A stretch of 64,000 nt of DNA from Planktothrix sp. PCC 11201 (GCF_900009135.1 NZ_LT797701.1:764629-828628), one strand, 5' to 3'. Counted from the stretch's first letter, positions 36,778 to 48,699 are shown. Translations and numbers: made by a program. Notes: generated by a model from the letters alone, not told the origin.

Positions 36778-36868
36778 AATCAGTTATCAGTTATCAGTTA
36801 TCAGTTGTAGGGGCGGGTTCATCAAAAGGCGCGGTAATTAACAAAAATCTAACAGAACCCGCCCTTAC
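36778..36868. repeat. CAGTTAT heptamer array followed by a GGGCGGGTTC palindrome
   Basis: Three to four CAGTTAT units (36781-36806) directly follow the stop of the upstream gene. Then GGGCGGGTTC (36811-36820) pairs exactly with GAACCCGCCC (36855-36864) across a 34-base loop. Between convergent genes. Confidence 0.75.
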
Positions 36869-36882
36869 CCGTTATCAGTAAT

Positions 36883-38058
36883 TCACTCTAAACTAATTTG
36901 AGAACCCCAAGTATTTTGGGGAATAAAGGAACGATTGTCAGAGATGGGAGCCACGGGTTCTGTGAGGGTAAAATTGCCGGATTCAATCCATTTTTTTAAC
37001 TCTTGGGCAACTTCACGGGAACGGGAAATACTGGCGAGGGGGGCGGTTTTGATGGTTTTGCCTTCTAGGTCAATTCTGCCTTTTTTCAGTTGGCTATAAG
37101 TCACTAAACCAAAGGTAGGACGCACCCGCCGAGGAATCGCAAAATCAATCACAGGTGCCACAATATCTTGATCGGAAACGGCACAACGAGCGATAACGTC
37201 TTGATTCAACACAGGGAAAGGAATTCCTACCCCTAACATTAATGAAGGGCCGTAGTTTTTGAAATAACAACCCCGTACCCAATAGGGATTCATTTGTTTT
37301 GCATCTCCAATTAATGCTAGGGTCGCCGCCGGGCCGATGGGAGTCCGATTTTCTAAGCGTTTTTGTAGGGGAAAATGTTGGGTTCCTTCCCAAGTAATAT
37401 AGCCAATTCCTCCTCCGATAAAAATTTTAGTTCCAATGCCAATTAGTTGTAAATCAGGATCATTGAGCAGGGGGTTTAAGGCGCCAGGATTAGAATAAAC
37501 CGCATTTCCTAAATAGGGTTGTAGGGGGCCGAGATAAGTATATAGAGGGCGATCTCCTCCATTCACCCCCACAATAAAATTTTGATAGAGATTGCGGGGA
37601 TTAAATAGGTAAAACTGGTTAATTGTATCTCGGGTGATTGTGGTTTCAAAGGAGTTACGAGGATAACAGTCAGAAACCACCCCAGAGGCTTTCAGATGAA
37701 TCGATTTTCCCGCAATTAAATCTTCAATCACATGACCTCCACCGCGTTCTCGGGTCTCCTCCAAGTCTTCGATCATTTGCGCCGCACCCAAATATAAATC
37801 TACCGCTCCAAAACCACTATAGGCCGGAACTCCATCTAACCAACAGGTTTTAATATTAATTGGGGGGTCGGTATGACCTAAGTTAATCACAGCACCGGAG
37901 CCTTCCATCGGTTCAAAGGTTCCAGTAGTAATCACATCAACCTGTTCAGCAATTTGGGCTATATTGTCCGGGGTAACTCGGGCTTTGAGTTCTTCTACCG
38001 TCCAAACAACGGCACGATTTTGAATAATTTTATCATTAATTTCAGCAATAGTTTTCAT
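36883..38058 (-). CDS. Homocysteine-biosynthesis-type protein (DUF39)
   Basis: 391 residues. The DUF39 family core is visible: V-D-V-I-T-T-G-T-F-E-P-M-E-G-S-G-A near residue 43, the conserved Cys in K-T-C-W-L-D-G-V-P-A-Y-S-G-F-G-A-V-D and S-D-C-Y-P-R-N-S, and G-G-G-I-G-Y-I-T-W-E-G-T-Q. In methanogens and sulfate reducers DUF39 proteins help convert aspartate semialdehyde and sulfide to homocysteine. The archaeal form usually adds CBS or ferredoxin parts, absent here. The role in cyanobacteria is inferred. Confidence 0.85.
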   Translation of the reverse strand: MKTIAEINDKIIQNRAVVWTVEELKARVTPDNIAQIAEQVDVITTGTFEPMEGSGAVINLGHTDPPINIKTCWLDGVPAYSGFGAVDLYLGAAQMIEDLEETRERGGGHVIEDLIAGKSIHLKASGVVSDCYPRNSFETTITRDTINQFYLFNPRNLYQNFIVGVNGGDRPLYTYLGPLQPYLGNAVYSNPGALNPLLNDPDLQLIGIGTKIFIGGGIGYITWEGTQHFPLQKRLENRTPIGPAATLALIGDAKQMNPYWVRGCYFKNYGPSLMLGVGIPFPVLNQDVIARCAVSDQDIVAPVIDFAIPRRVRPTFGLVTYSQLKKGRIDLEGKTIKTAPLASISRSREVAQELKKWIESGNFTLTEPVAPISDNRSFIPQNTWGSQISLE

Positions 38059-38220
38059 TGGTTTTGGGTTCGAGGTTTAAGAATATTCCTTATAGTGAAT
38101 GGGCAATAAAAGTATTCTAAGATTGCTGGTTTCCTATTGCCTTCTGCTCTATATTTTCCATTCTCAAATCGTCAGAATCCCGATTCAGTGCAGGATCAAA
38201 CCTACGCGGTAAAAAGCAAC

Positions 38221-39147
38221 TTATAACACCTTAGCCCTTAATAATGCAATGGGTAGTGAGATCATTTTACGAACTTTAGGAACATAAGCCCGTTTACTAA
38301 ATACATCATAGTGATTGCGTTCAATCGCATCTAAAATTTGTCGATATAAAATTAACGCCGTCCAAACTGGCCAGCGAATATCCTGATTTAAAACACTAAT
38401 TCCTCTTTCTGCTTCCGCGTAGAATTTCCGCGCCCTCTGAATTTCAAAGCGCATTAATCCCTGCCAACGCTCATCCACAATCCCCTTTAATAAATCCGCT
38501 TCTGTATAATTAAATAACGCTAAATCATCTAAGGGTAAATAAATTCGGCCCCGTCGCGCATCTTCCCCCACATCCCGCAGAATATTGGTGAGTTGATTAG
38601 CAATTCCTAAAGCAATCGCTTCTTGATTCGGAATTATAATTTCTGGGTTAGGATTCCAAGGAGTCGCCAGAGGAGGTTCTATACCCATCACCGCCGTTGA
38701 CATTAACCCCACCGTCCCCGCCACCCGATAACAATAGAGTTCCAACTCCTGAAACGTCTGATAGCGGTTGCGGTATAAATCCATCCGTTGACCCGCAATC
38801 ATATCTCTAAAGGGTTGAATATCCAAAGGAAAACGATGGAGGGTATCCACCAAAGCCACATCCACATCATCCTTTGGATGTCCAGCAAATACTGCTTCTA
38901 GGTGTTCTTCCCAACGATCTAAGGTTTCCTCCGTCGTTGTCGCTGCCATTGGCCCATCGACTAACTCATCAGTTCGACGACACCAAACATAGATGGCCCA
39001 GATAGCCCGACGCTTGGCCTCTGGCATCAATTGAGTTCCTAAATAAAACGTTTTGGCATACTCCGCAGTAACCTGACGGCAGAGTTCATAGGAGTCTTCC
39101 AAAGATGCCAGAGTTCTCATGCACGGAGTTTTAGAAAGTTGTAGCAT
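38221..39147 (-). CDS. crtB: Phytoene synthase
   Basis: 308 residues. It joins two geranylgeranyl diphosphates to phytoene, the entry to carotenoids. The two Asp-rich sites are D-E-L-V-D near residue 80 (R-R-T-D-E-L-V-D) and D-V-G-E-D near residue 192 (N-I-L-R-D-V-G-E-D), both intact, with A-K-T-F-Y-L-G-T near residue 31. It is 30 bases downstream of crtP on the same strand, the usual cyanobacterial crtP-crtB operon. An internal ATG (MRTLASLED) is an alternative start. Confidence 0.95.
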   Translation of the reverse strand: MLQLSKTPCMRTLASLEDSYELCRQVTAEYAKTFYLGTQLMPEAKRRAIWAIYVWCRRTDELVDGPMAATTTEETLDRWEEHLEAVFAGHPKDDVDVALVDTLHRFPLDIQPFRDMIAGQRMDLYRNRYQTFQELELYCYRVAGTVGLMSTAVMGIEPPLATPWNPNPEIIIPNQEAIALGIANQLTNILRDVGEDARRGRIYLPLDDLALFNYTEADLLKGIVDERWQGLMRFEIQRARKFYAEAERGISVLNQDIRWPVWTALILYRQILDAIERNHYDVFSKRAYVPKVRKMISLPIALLRAKVL

Positions 39148-39177
39148 TCGTTGTTCTGCTGACCGACAGTGGATAAG

Positions 39178-40638
<1,461 letters not shown>

Positions 40639-40854
40639 TTAATGTTTTTTCTGATTATACGTTACATCTTGTTACATTCAAAGGAAACCAAGTCAAAAAT
40701 TCCGGTGCGGGGTGTTGGGGGTGGACGGTTGAACGTCGGGACGGCTTTACCGCAGGGGCGGGTTCTAATCAATCTAACCTATACTATACTTATCATGATT
40801 AGCCTTCAAGATAAGTTGTAGCTATGTACCCAAAGTTATAATTTCTATCTCTGT

Positions 40855-42204
40855 ATGAATATGATATCAAGTAGCTTAAAATCTTTTTCGGTGTACGGAC
40901 TTTTCGGAACAAATGACGTACATATTCCTTTTGATGAAAATATTAAGATTTTGATTGGTGAAAATGGACTTGGCAAAACCCAAGTCTTAAATATGTTTTA
41001 TTATACTCTTTGTAAAAAATTTGAAAACCTAATTGATTACTGCTTTGATAAGCTAGAGTTAGAATTTTTTGATGGCGAGACTATTTCCATCAGTAAAAAC
41101 GAAATTGAACAGACATTTTTTAAACATCCCGTTGCCATAGAATTAATTAATCAAATTGGAGTTCGGAAATTTATTGACCTCAAAGAAGAATTTGCTAATA
41201 AAAGTCTTTCTAGCTATCAAGTTAGAAACAATCCTAAAATTATACAAATCCTAGAAGATCTACCCTTTTCAATGGGAATGATTTTAGAAACTTTACGAAG
41301 ATTATCTGATGAAAATGAAGAAAATTTTTCAGCAAATTTACAACAGAGTAGAAAAACAATCACAGAAAGGTTGAATCAGAGTGAAATTATGTATTTCCCT
41401 ACTTATAGACGGGTTGAAGAAGATTTAAGAAACCTGGGTTATGATGAAGAACAGTTTCATAAAGAAGATAATAGATTAATTCATTTTGGAATGACTGATG
41501 TACGGAAACGTTTTGATGAAATTGAAAATACAATTGATAAGCTTTTAAAAGAAGGGTTTTCTAAAATTTCGGGGGAAATTTTAAGTCAATTAGTTAAGGG
41601 ATTTACAGATACAGATACAAGCATTTTGAGTCGCATTGATCAAAATGATATTGAAATCATTTTAGCGAGAGTAGGTGAGCAACTTTCAGAGGCAGATAAA
41701 AATGAAATCAGAAATATTGTGGTAAATCAAGAAATAAAAAATGACTCGCTATTATATTTTTTACAAAAGTTGATTGAAATCTATGAAAAACAGAAACCGT
41801 TAGACAACTTTATTAAAGTATATAGAGATATTTGTAATAAGTACCTGATCGACAAAAAAGTATTTTATGATGAAAGTGCGATTAGAATTTTTGTCAAGTC
41901 AGACTTATCGGGTGAAGAAATACAATTAAGTAAACTCTCATCAGGTGAAAAGCAAATCATATCGATTCTTTCTAAAATTTACTTAGCTGAGGATAAACAG
42001 AGGTTTATCCTACTTTTTGATGAACCGGAATTATCATTAAGTATGATTTGGCAAAGGCAATTACTTCCTGATATACTCAACTCAAATAAATGTGATTTTC
42101 TATTAGCCGTAACTCATTCACCTTTCATTTTTGATAATGAGTTAGATCGGTATGCTGTTGGCTTGAATGAATATGTTAAACCTGCAAAAACTCTTACTGC
42201 CTAA
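40855..42204 (+). CDS. ariA: AAA/ABC-type ATPase, AriA-like (PARIS defence candidate)
   Basis: 449 residues, SMC/OLD-like ATPase. Walker A G-E-N-G-L-G-K-T at residues 35-42; ABC-type signature K-L-S-S-G-E-K-Q near 360; Walker B F-I-L-L-F-D-E-P-E near 385; switch His in V-T-H-S-P-F near 420. The middle is a helical insertion. In PARIS, AriA forms a scaffold that holds the Toprim nuclease AriB and releases it on sensing phage anti-restriction proteins. The next gene overlaps by one base (TAATG) and is of the AriB type, and sizes fit. There is no clear ribosome site before the ATG. Other ATPase-DUF4435 pairs exist, so the name is provisional. Confidence 0.75.
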   Translation: MNMISSSLKSFSVYGLFGTNDVHIPFDENIKILIGENGLGKTQVLNMFYYTLCKKFENLIDYCFDKLELEFFDGETISISKNEIEQTFFKHPVAIELINQIGVRKFIDLKEEFANKSLSSYQVRNNPKIIQILEDLPFSMGMILETLRRLSDENEENFSANLQQSRKTITERLNQSEIMYFPTYRRVEEDLRNLGYDEEQFHKEDNRLIHFGMTDVRKRFDEIENTIDKLLKEGFSKISGEILSQLVKGFTDTDTSILSRIDQNDIEIILARVGEQLSEADKNEIRNIVVNQEIKNDSLLYFLQKLIEIYEKQKPLDNFIKVYRDICNKYLIDKKVFYDESAIRIFVKSDLSGEEIQLSKLSSGEKQIISILSKIYLAEDKQRFILLFDEPELSLSMIWQRQLLPDILNSNKCDFLLAVTHSPFIFDNELDRYAVGLNEYVKPAKTLTA

Positions 42205-43118
42205 TGCTATACATAGATGAACTTAGAAAAAGTCGTGATAAAGCCCAAGTTGCTTATCAAGAATTTGCTCTTCATACCAAACAAGGTAAGGATGGTTTAT
42301 TTTGTTTTTTTGAAGGCAAAGATAATGCTTATTATGTTCCAAGAATCAAGCAGTTTGTAGAAAATTATCACCCAATTAGATGTGGTGGTAGAGAAAAAGT
42401 ATTGCAGGTTTACAACCTGATTAAAAATCATAGGGAATATGATCAGTATAAAAAGGCATTTTTCATAGATAGGGATTTTAATAGTTCTTTACCAAATCAT
42501 AATCCGCCAATTTTTGAAACGCCGTGTTATTCTATTGAAAACCTATATGTTTCAGTAGATGTATTTAAGGAAATTCTGAAAAATGAATTTTCCTTATCAG
42601 AAGTGCGTGATGACGCTTATAAAGTTTGCTTAAAGCTTTTCATTGAAAGACAACAAGAGTTTCATTTGGCAGTTAAGCTGTTAAATGCTTGGTATGCTTG
42701 TTTGATAGCAATAAGAAATACAACAGGCAGACAAACAGGTGTAGATTTAGACGATAATTTACCTAAAGGCTTTATAGAGCTTACCTTAGATTCAGTTTCA
42801 TCAAAGTATGATTTGGAAAAAATCAAACAGACTTTCCCAAACGCTACAGAAGTTACACAGGAATTGCTAGATCAAAAACTTGTTGATTTCTCAAACTGTG
42901 AACAACATAAAGTATTTAGAGGTAAGTATGAAATGGAATTTTTACTCATCCTTATTCAATTGATTTTACAGGATTCAAAGAAATCCCAAAAATACTTAAC
43001 AGATAAAATAAAGTTCACTTTTAGCGATACAATAAGTAACGAGCAAGCAATAAATACATTTTCAGGATATGCAGAGACACCTGAAAGTCTGATTGAATAC
43101 TTGAAGGAAGTCACCTAA
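42204..43118 (+). CDS. ariB: DUF4435 Toprim-fold nuclease, AriB-like (PARIS defence candidate)
   Basis: 304 residues. Toprim features are present: the catalytic-type Glu in C-F-F-E-G-K-D-N (Glu 37) and the acidic pair in F-F-I-D-R-D-F-N (Asp 89, Asp 91). Family DUF4435 is the AriB family as I recall it; AriB of PARIS is an effector that cleaves a host tRNA once freed from AriA. The gene is translationally coupled to the ATPase gene. The remaining 200 residues are helical with no other recognisable domain. It is AT-rich compared with the P-type ATPase that follows, which fits acquisition by transfer. Confidence 0.75.
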   Translation: MLYIDELRKSRDKAQVAYQEFALHTKQGKDGLFCFFEGKDNAYYVPRIKQFVENYHPIRCGGREKVLQVYNLIKNHREYDQYKKAFFIDRDFNSSLPNHNPPIFETPCYSIENLYVSVDVFKEILKNEFSLSEVRDDAYKVCLKLFIERQQEFHLAVKLLNAWYACLIAIRNTTGRQTGVDLDDNLPKGFIELTLDSVSSKYDLEKIKQTFPNATEVTQELLDQKLVDFSNCEQHKVFRGKYEMEFLLILIQLILQDSKKSQKYLTDKIKFTFSDTISNEQAINTFSGYAETPESLIEYLKEVT

Positions 43119-43256
43119 ACAAAAGAATAACTTAGAATAAAAGATGCTCATAAACAGAATAAAAATTTATATGACTTCACGATTTCCTCAAATTTGGCAA
43201 TTAACATCAGTCTGAAATTGCTCTGCCTTTTATATCGCATAGGAAAAAACGGGATT

Positions 43257-45890
43257 ATGGTTTCACCACTTGATATTAATACCGTTACTGGCCTATCTGA
43301 ACAAGATGCGATCGCGCGACTGAAAGAGGAGGGCTACAATGAACTCCCCTCGGCGGGATCTCGTAATCTTTTCTCGATCGCTTGGGAAATTATCCAAGAT
43401 CCGATCTTCCTATTGCTAGTGGGGGGCGGAGTCATTTATTGGGTTTTAGGTGACCTACAGGAAGCTCTGATTTTATTGGGTTTTGTCTTTTTTATCACCG
43501 GAATTAGTCTCTACCAAGAAGGTAAAACCGAACACGCCTTAGAAGCCTTACGGGATCTTTCCAGTCCTCGCGCCTTGGTAATTCGAGATGGGGAGCGAAA
43601 ACGGATTGCCGGGCGAGAAGTGGTTCGGGGAGATACTTTAGTCTTAGCAGAAGGCGATCGCGTACCTGCGGACGCCATTGTGCTTTCTTGCTCAAACCTC
43701 TCCACCGATGAGTCATTATTAACTGGGGAATCCCTACCTGTACGCAAAGTTGCCGCCGTGGGTAACGTGGAGATGGCGCGTCCGGGGGGAGATGAGTTAC
43801 CCTTTGTATATTCTGGCACGTTGGTAGTTCAGGGACAGGGAATTATTCAAGTCCAAGCCATCGGCGCTCAAACGGAGATGGGCAAGATTGGCAAGGCTTT
43901 ACAAACAGTCAAGCCAGAAGCAACCCCCTTGCAACGGGAAATGAATCAGTTAGTCAGCCGTTTGTTTGGTATCGCTTTATCCCTGTGTGTGGTGATTGTA
44001 GTAATTTATGGACTGACGCGAGGAGATTGGCTGAAAGGATTTCTGGCTGGAATTACCTTGGCTATGGCAATTTTGCCGAATGAATTTCCGGTTGTTGTCA
44101 CCATCTTTTTAGCATTAGGAGCTTGGCGAATTTCTCAGAATCAGGTCTTAGCTCGTCGCACTTCTGCGGTGGAAACCTTGGGTTCCGCAACGGTTTTATG
44201 TGTGGATAAAACTGGGACGCTGACTCAGAATATTATGGCGGTGCAACAACTATTTGCCTATAACCAGGAAGAAAACCCTCAGCCATATAATTTAGAATCT
44301 CATTCAAAAGAGCCACTTCCTGAATCGGTGCATGAATTAGTAGAATTTTCCATTCTAGCAAGTCAAAGAGATCCCTTTGATCCGATGGAAAAAGCCTTTA
44401 AACAATTGGGCGAGCGCTCTCTGGCTAATACCGAACATTTACATAACGATTGGAAACTGTTGCGAGAATATCCCCTCTCACCGGATCTATTAGCAATGTC
44501 TCATGTTTGGCAATCAGCCGATGGTAAACAATATGAAATTGCTGCCAAAGGAGCGCCAGAAGCGATCGCCGATCTCTGTCATTTTACCCCCGAACAACAG
44601 CAAATTCTGGTAGGGCAAATTACTAAAATGGCAGAGCAAGGATTGCGGGTATTAGGTGTTGCCGCATCATCTTTACTTGATGCGCCACCCCCATTTTTAC
44701 CTCCCCATCCTCTGGTGAATCCCGATCATTTACCCGATCAGCAACATGACTTTCCCTTTCAATTTCTAGGATTAGTGGGACTTTCCGACCCAGTGCGTCC
44801 AACCGTGGCGGCGGCGATTCAAGAATGTTATACCGCCGGGATTCGAGTCGTGATGATTACCGGGGATTATCCGGCCACGGCTCAAACCATTGCCCGTCAG
44901 ATTGGATTGATGCAAATGGGGGCGATTTTGACTGGGGCGGAATTGGATGGGATGAGTGACGCTGAACTTCAGGAGCGGATTCAAAGTACAAATATCTTTG
45001 CCAGGGCAATTCCCGAACAAAAATTACGGATAGTTAATGCTTTAAAATCCAAAGGAGAAGTCGTTGCCATGACCGGAGATGGCGTCAATGATGCCCCGGC
45101 TTTAAAATCAGCCCAAATCGGGATTGCGATGGGTGAAAGAGGCACGGATGTGGCTAGGGAATCGGCGGCGTTAGTGTTATTAGATGATGATTTTTCGTCA
45201 ATTGTGCAAGCGGTAAAACTGGGGCGGCGAATTTTTGATAATCTTCGCAAAGCCATGGCTTATCTTTTAGCAATTCATATTCCGATTGCTGGGATGTCTT
45301 TAATTCCAGTATTGTTTAAGTTGCCATTAGTATTACTTCCGGTTCACGTTGCCTTTTTACATTTAATTATTGATCCAGCTTGTTCAATTGTGTTAGAAGC
45401 TGAACCCGCAGAAGAAAACGTAATGAAGCGTCCTCCTCGCAATTCTAAAGATCCTTTATTTGGTAGGAAAACTGTGGGTTTGGCGATGTTACAAGGGGGA
45501 GCAATTTTAACGATTGTTCTCGTAATTTTTGTGATTTCGCTATATCGCGGACAAGGGGAACTTGATGCCCGGGCGTTAACGTTTACGGCATTAATTTTGG
45601 CAAATTTAGGACTAATTTTGAGTGAAAGTTCTTCGCTGCCCCTGAGCTTAAAAATACTGAAATCCCCTAATACTGCCCTTTGGTGGGTTATGGGTGGAGG
45701 AATATTTTTTCTGGCGATGGTGCTTTATGTTCCCTTCTTGCGTCAATTGTTTAGCTTCTCTTTTCTGCATCCAATTGATATTGCTATTTGTCTACTTGGT
45801 GGCGGGATTAGTTTAGTCTGGTTTGAACAGTTAAAGTTACTTAATCAACCCCAAGGAGTTATTAAATCTAAACCAGGAAGACCTGTCTAA
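43257..45890 (+). CDS. Cation-translocating P-type ATPase (calcium-type group)
   Basis: 877 residues from ATG 43257 (MVSPLDINT), preceded by AGGAAAA; the longer frame adds 21 unlikely residues. P-type parts: actuator D-E-S-L-L-T-G-E-S, phosphorylation motif C-V-D-K-T-G-T-L-T near residue 320, M-I-T-G-D-Y-P, and hinge M-T-G-D-G-V-N-D-A-P-A-L. The membrane motif in helix 4 is P-N-E-F-P rather than the P-E-G-L-P of calcium pumps, so the ion is uncertain. Ten helices are expected. Follows the PARIS-like pair and precedes a second P-type ATPase. Confidence 0.9.
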   Translation: MVSPLDINTVTGLSEQDAIARLKEEGYNELPSAGSRNLFSIAWEIIQDPIFLLLVGGGVIYWVLGDLQEALILLGFVFFITGISLYQEGKTEHALEALRDLSSPRALVIRDGERKRIAGREVVRGDTLVLAEGDRVPADAIVLSCSNLSTDESLLTGESLPVRKVAAVGNVEMARPGGDELPFVYSGTLVVQGQGIIQVQAIGAQTEMGKIGKALQTVKPEATPLQREMNQLVSRLFGIALSLCVVIVVIYGLTRGDWLKGFLAGITLAMAILPNEFPVVVTIFLALGAWRISQNQVLARRTSAVETLGSATVLCVDKTGTLTQNIMAVQQLFAYNQEENPQPYNLESHSKEPLPESVHELVEFSILASQRDPFDPMEKAFKQLGERSLANTEHLHNDWKLLREYPLSPDLLAMSHVWQSADGKQYEIAAKGAPEAIADLCHFTPEQQQILVGQITKMAEQGLRVLGVAASSLLDAPPPFLPPHPLVNPDHLPDQQHDFPFQFLGLVGLSDPVRPTVAAAIQECYTAGIRVVMITGDYPATAQTIARQIGLMQMGAILTGAELDGMSDAELQERIQSTNIFARAIPEQKLRIVNALKSKGEVVAMTGDGVNDAPALKSAQIGIAMGERGTDVARESAALVLLDDDFSSIVQAVKLGRRIFDNLRKAMAYLLAIHIPIAGMSLIPVLFKLPLVLLPVHVAFLHLIIDPACSIVLEAEPAEENVMKRPPRNSKDPLFGRKTVGLAMLQGGAILTIVLVIFVISLYRGQGELDARALTFTALILANLGLILSESSSLPLSLKILKSPNTALWWVMGGGIFFLAMVLYVPFLRQLFSFSFLHPIDIAICLLGGGISLVWFEQLKLLNQPQGVIKSKPGRPV

Positions 45891-45966
45891 GAAAATCTAT
45901 AGGGATGCTGGAGATCCAGCAATAAAGACTACTTTATTTGTTCTATTAAAAATAACGGAAAAAATA

Positions 45967-48513
45967 ATGAATCCACAGTCCACATTTTGGAACTTATCTA
46001 CAGATCAAGTGCTTCAGCAGACGCACTCTACAACCGCAGGATTAAGCGGTCAAGATGCGAAACAACGCCTGAGCCAGTACGGCGCAAACAGCCTCAAAAA
46101 AACACAAAAAACCAGCGCATTGATGCTGTTGTTCAATCAGTTCAAGAGTCCGATTATCTTGATTCTGATTTTTGCCGCGATCCTATCAATTTTTGTTCAA
46201 GATGCGACAGATGCCATTATCATTTTGACGATCGTCCTCATCAGTGGGCTATTAGGATTTTGGCAAGAGCGAGGCGCCTCGAACGCGGTCGAAAAATTAT
46301 TGGCATTAGTGCAAGTTAAAGCCACTGTTTTGAGAGATGGTCAATCTCAAGAAATCTCCAATAAGGAAATAGTGCCGGGTGATATTGTCTTGCTTTGTGC
46401 AGGTAAAAATATTCCGGGCGACTGTCTAGTTTTAGAGTCGCAAGATTTATCGGTGGATGAAGCTGCACTGACAGGAGAAACTTATCCCGTTGATAAATTC
46501 AGTGGTGTATTACCTGCTGAAACAGGACTCAGCCAACGCACTAATTCTCTCTATATGGGAACTAATGTTATTAGTGGAACGGCGAAAGCAATAGTCGTTC
46601 ATACCGGAAAAGAAACTGAATTTGGCAAAGTATCGGAACGCTTGAAACTCAGACCTCCCGAAACGGAATTTGAACATGGACTCAGCAAGTTTGGCTACTT
46701 TCTGATGGAAGTAACACTAATTTTGGTAGTTCTAATTTTTGTCGCCAACGTCTACCTCCATCGTCCAGTGCTGGAATCTTTTATGTTTTCTTTGGCGCTC
46801 GCGGTTGGTTTAACTCCCCAATTGTTACCTGCAATTGTTAGTGTTAACCTGGCTCGTGGGGCCAAGAAAATGGCTCAAAAGCAGGTGATTGTGAAGCGTT
46901 TACCCGCGATCGAAAACTTTGGCAGTATGAATGTGTTTTGCACCGATAAGACGGGTACGCTGACGGAAGGAGAGGTAAAAATTCACTCTGGGGTTGATGG
47001 GTCGGGTCAAGAAAGCGATCGCGATCACGAATCCTCGACGCAGGCGAATCGCGTTCTCCTTTACGCGTATTTGAATGCCGCATCTGAGTCGGGTTATGTA
47101 AATCCGATCGATAAAGCGATTCGTGAATACAAAACTTTCGACATTTCTAGCTATCAAAAGCTGGATGAAGTGCCTTATGATTTTAACCGCAAACGTCTTA
47201 GCATTCTGTTTAAAAAAGAGAATACACATCTGATTGTTACTAAAGGCGCACTGAAAAATATTCTCGATGTTTGCTCAAGTGTTGAAACTGCTGACGGTAA
47301 AAAGATAGACATTGTAGACCAGCAAAAAAAACTCCACCAAGAGGCGGTGGACTTGGGTAGTAAAGGATTTAGAGTTTTAGGTGTGGCTTATCGTGATTTT
47401 AATCAAGATTCCTTCAGCAAAGATGATGAAACCGACATGACATTTCTGGGCTATCTTGCGCTGTTTGATCCCCCCAAAGCTGGCATCGCAGACACCCTTA
47501 AAGAGTTGGAACAGTTGGGAGTCACTACCAAGATGATTACCGGAGACAGCCAGGCAGTTGCTATTAGTATTATTCAGCAGATAGGACTACCTGAACCCAA
47601 AATTTTGACAGGCTCCGAACTAGATAAGCTCAGTGATGAAGCTTTGCTCCATCGAGTACAATATACTAATGTTTTTGCTGAGGTAGAGCCAAACCAAAAA
47701 GAGCGCATTATTATTGCTCTCAAAAAAGCGGGGAATGTAGTTGGATATCTGGGAGATGGCATTAATGATGCCTCTGCGCTTCATGCGGCTGATGTTGGTA
47801 TCTCAGTTGAGAGTGCTGTTGATGTTGCCAAGGAAGCCGCGGACATTGTGTTGATGGCAAAGGATTTGAATGTTCTTGTCCAAGGCGTAAAGGAAGGACG
47901 GGTGACATTTGCTAATACTTTAAAGTATGTCTTTATGGCAACTAGCGCCAATTTTGGCAATATGTTTAGCATGGCGGGAATTTCTTTGTTTTTGCCCTTT
48001 TTGCCTCTGCTACCCAGTCAGATTTTGCTGACGAACCTATTAACTGATTTCCCTGAATTGACGATCGCGACCGATCGCGTAGACCGAGAGTTAGTCAGCA
48101 AACCCCGTCGGATGGATATTCAGTTTATCCGCAACTTCATGATCGTGTTTGGTTTACTGAGTTCCATATTTGATTACCTGACTTTTGGAGCACTTTTGTT
48201 GCTACTGCACGCTCAACCAGAACAGTTTAGAACAGGGTGGTTTTTGGAGTCTGTAATCTCAGCTTCGATGGTTGTGTTAGTCGTTCGTACCAGGCAATCT
48301 ATTCTCAATAGTAAGCCAGGAAAATACTTATTGATGGCAACGCTGGCAACTATGGGAGTGACAATGATTATTCCCTGGACACCTTTGGGAACCCTGCTCG
48401 GATTTCAAGCGTTGCCGTTGAGTTTTATGCTGGTTCTGGTGGCGATCGTGGTGTTCTATATCATCGCTGCTGAGAATGTGAAACGAGTGTTTTACAGCTA
48501 CGTAAATTTTTAG
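45967..48513 (+). CDS. mgtA: Magnesium-translocating P-type ATPase (MgtA type)
   Basis: 848 residues. Motifs: D-E-A-A-L-T-G-E-T, C-T-D-K-T-G-T-L-T near residue 325, M-I-T-G-D-S, and G-D-G-I-N-D-A-S-A-L (Mg-type Ser in place of Pro). The helix-4 motif L-T-P-Q-L-L-P and the sequence R-G-A-K-K-M-A-Q-K-Q-V-I-V-K-R-L are typical of MgtA/MgtB, which import magnesium at low external levels. It starts 76 bases after the other ATPase. No magnesium riboswitch-like leader is seen in that short gap. Confidence 0.88.
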   Translation: MNPQSTFWNLSTDQVLQQTHSTTAGLSGQDAKQRLSQYGANSLKKTQKTSALMLLFNQFKSPIILILIFAAILSIFVQDATDAIIILTIVLISGLLGFWQERGASNAVEKLLALVQVKATVLRDGQSQEISNKEIVPGDIVLLCAGKNIPGDCLVLESQDLSVDEAALTGETYPVDKFSGVLPAETGLSQRTNSLYMGTNVISGTAKAIVVHTGKETEFGKVSERLKLRPPETEFEHGLSKFGYFLMEVTLILVVLIFVANVYLHRPVLESFMFSLALAVGLTPQLLPAIVSVNLARGAKKMAQKQVIVKRLPAIENFGSMNVFCTDKTGTLTEGEVKIHSGVDGSGQESDRDHESSTQANRVLLYAYLNAASESGYVNPIDKAIREYKTFDISSYQKLDEVPYDFNRKRLSILFKKENTHLIVTKGALKNILDVCSSVETADGKKIDIVDQQKKLHQEAVDLGSKGFRVLGVAYRDFNQDSFSKDDETDMTFLGYLALFDPPKAGIADTLKELEQLGVTTKMITGDSQAVAISIIQQIGLPEPKILTGSELDKLSDEALLHRVQYTNVFAEVEPNQKERIIIALKKAGNVVGYLGDGINDASALHAADVGISVESAVDVAKEAADIVLMAKDLNVLVQGVKEGRVTFANTLKYVFMATSANFGNMFSMAGISLFLPFLPLLPSQILLTNLLTDFPELTIATDRVDRELVSKPRRMDIQFIRNFMIVFGLLSSIFDYLTFGALLLLLHAQPEQFRTGWFLESVISASMVVLVVRTRQSILNSKPGKYLLMATLATMGVTMIIPWTPLGTLLGFQALPLSFMLVLVAIVVFYIIAAENVKRVFYSYVNF

Positions 48514-48576
48514 TATTCAAGACTCAGCCCTAAAAAGGAGCTAATTCATCCGGGACAGATTGCAAATTGGTGCATC

Positions 48577-48660
48577 TATAGCAATCCTATTTGAGTTGTG
48601 TTCAAAATTCCTGATCAAAAGGGAACACCGCAACAGGGATAATACTTCTGACTGTTTCCC
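48577..48660. repeat. Truncated MITE-like repeat, same family as 55035-55175
   Basis: CTATAGCAATCC opens it and TATTTGAGTTGTGTTCAAAA... follows, matching the 55.0-kb copy over about 50 bases, then again at TTCTGACTGTTTC. The far end GGATTGCTATAG is missing. Confidence 0.7.
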
Positions 48661-48699
48661 ACACCATATTTGGGCAGGTTTTCAAAGCTGTTTCCTGTC

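Noticed and set aside
45891..45966. Magnesium riboswitch before mgtA
   Set aside because: The gap of 76 bases is too short for an M-box and shows no such stems.
43257..48513. Two adjacent P-type ATPases as part of the PARIS-like island
   Set aside because: They are ordinary ion pumps with different composition from the AT-rich cassette and no functional link is evident.
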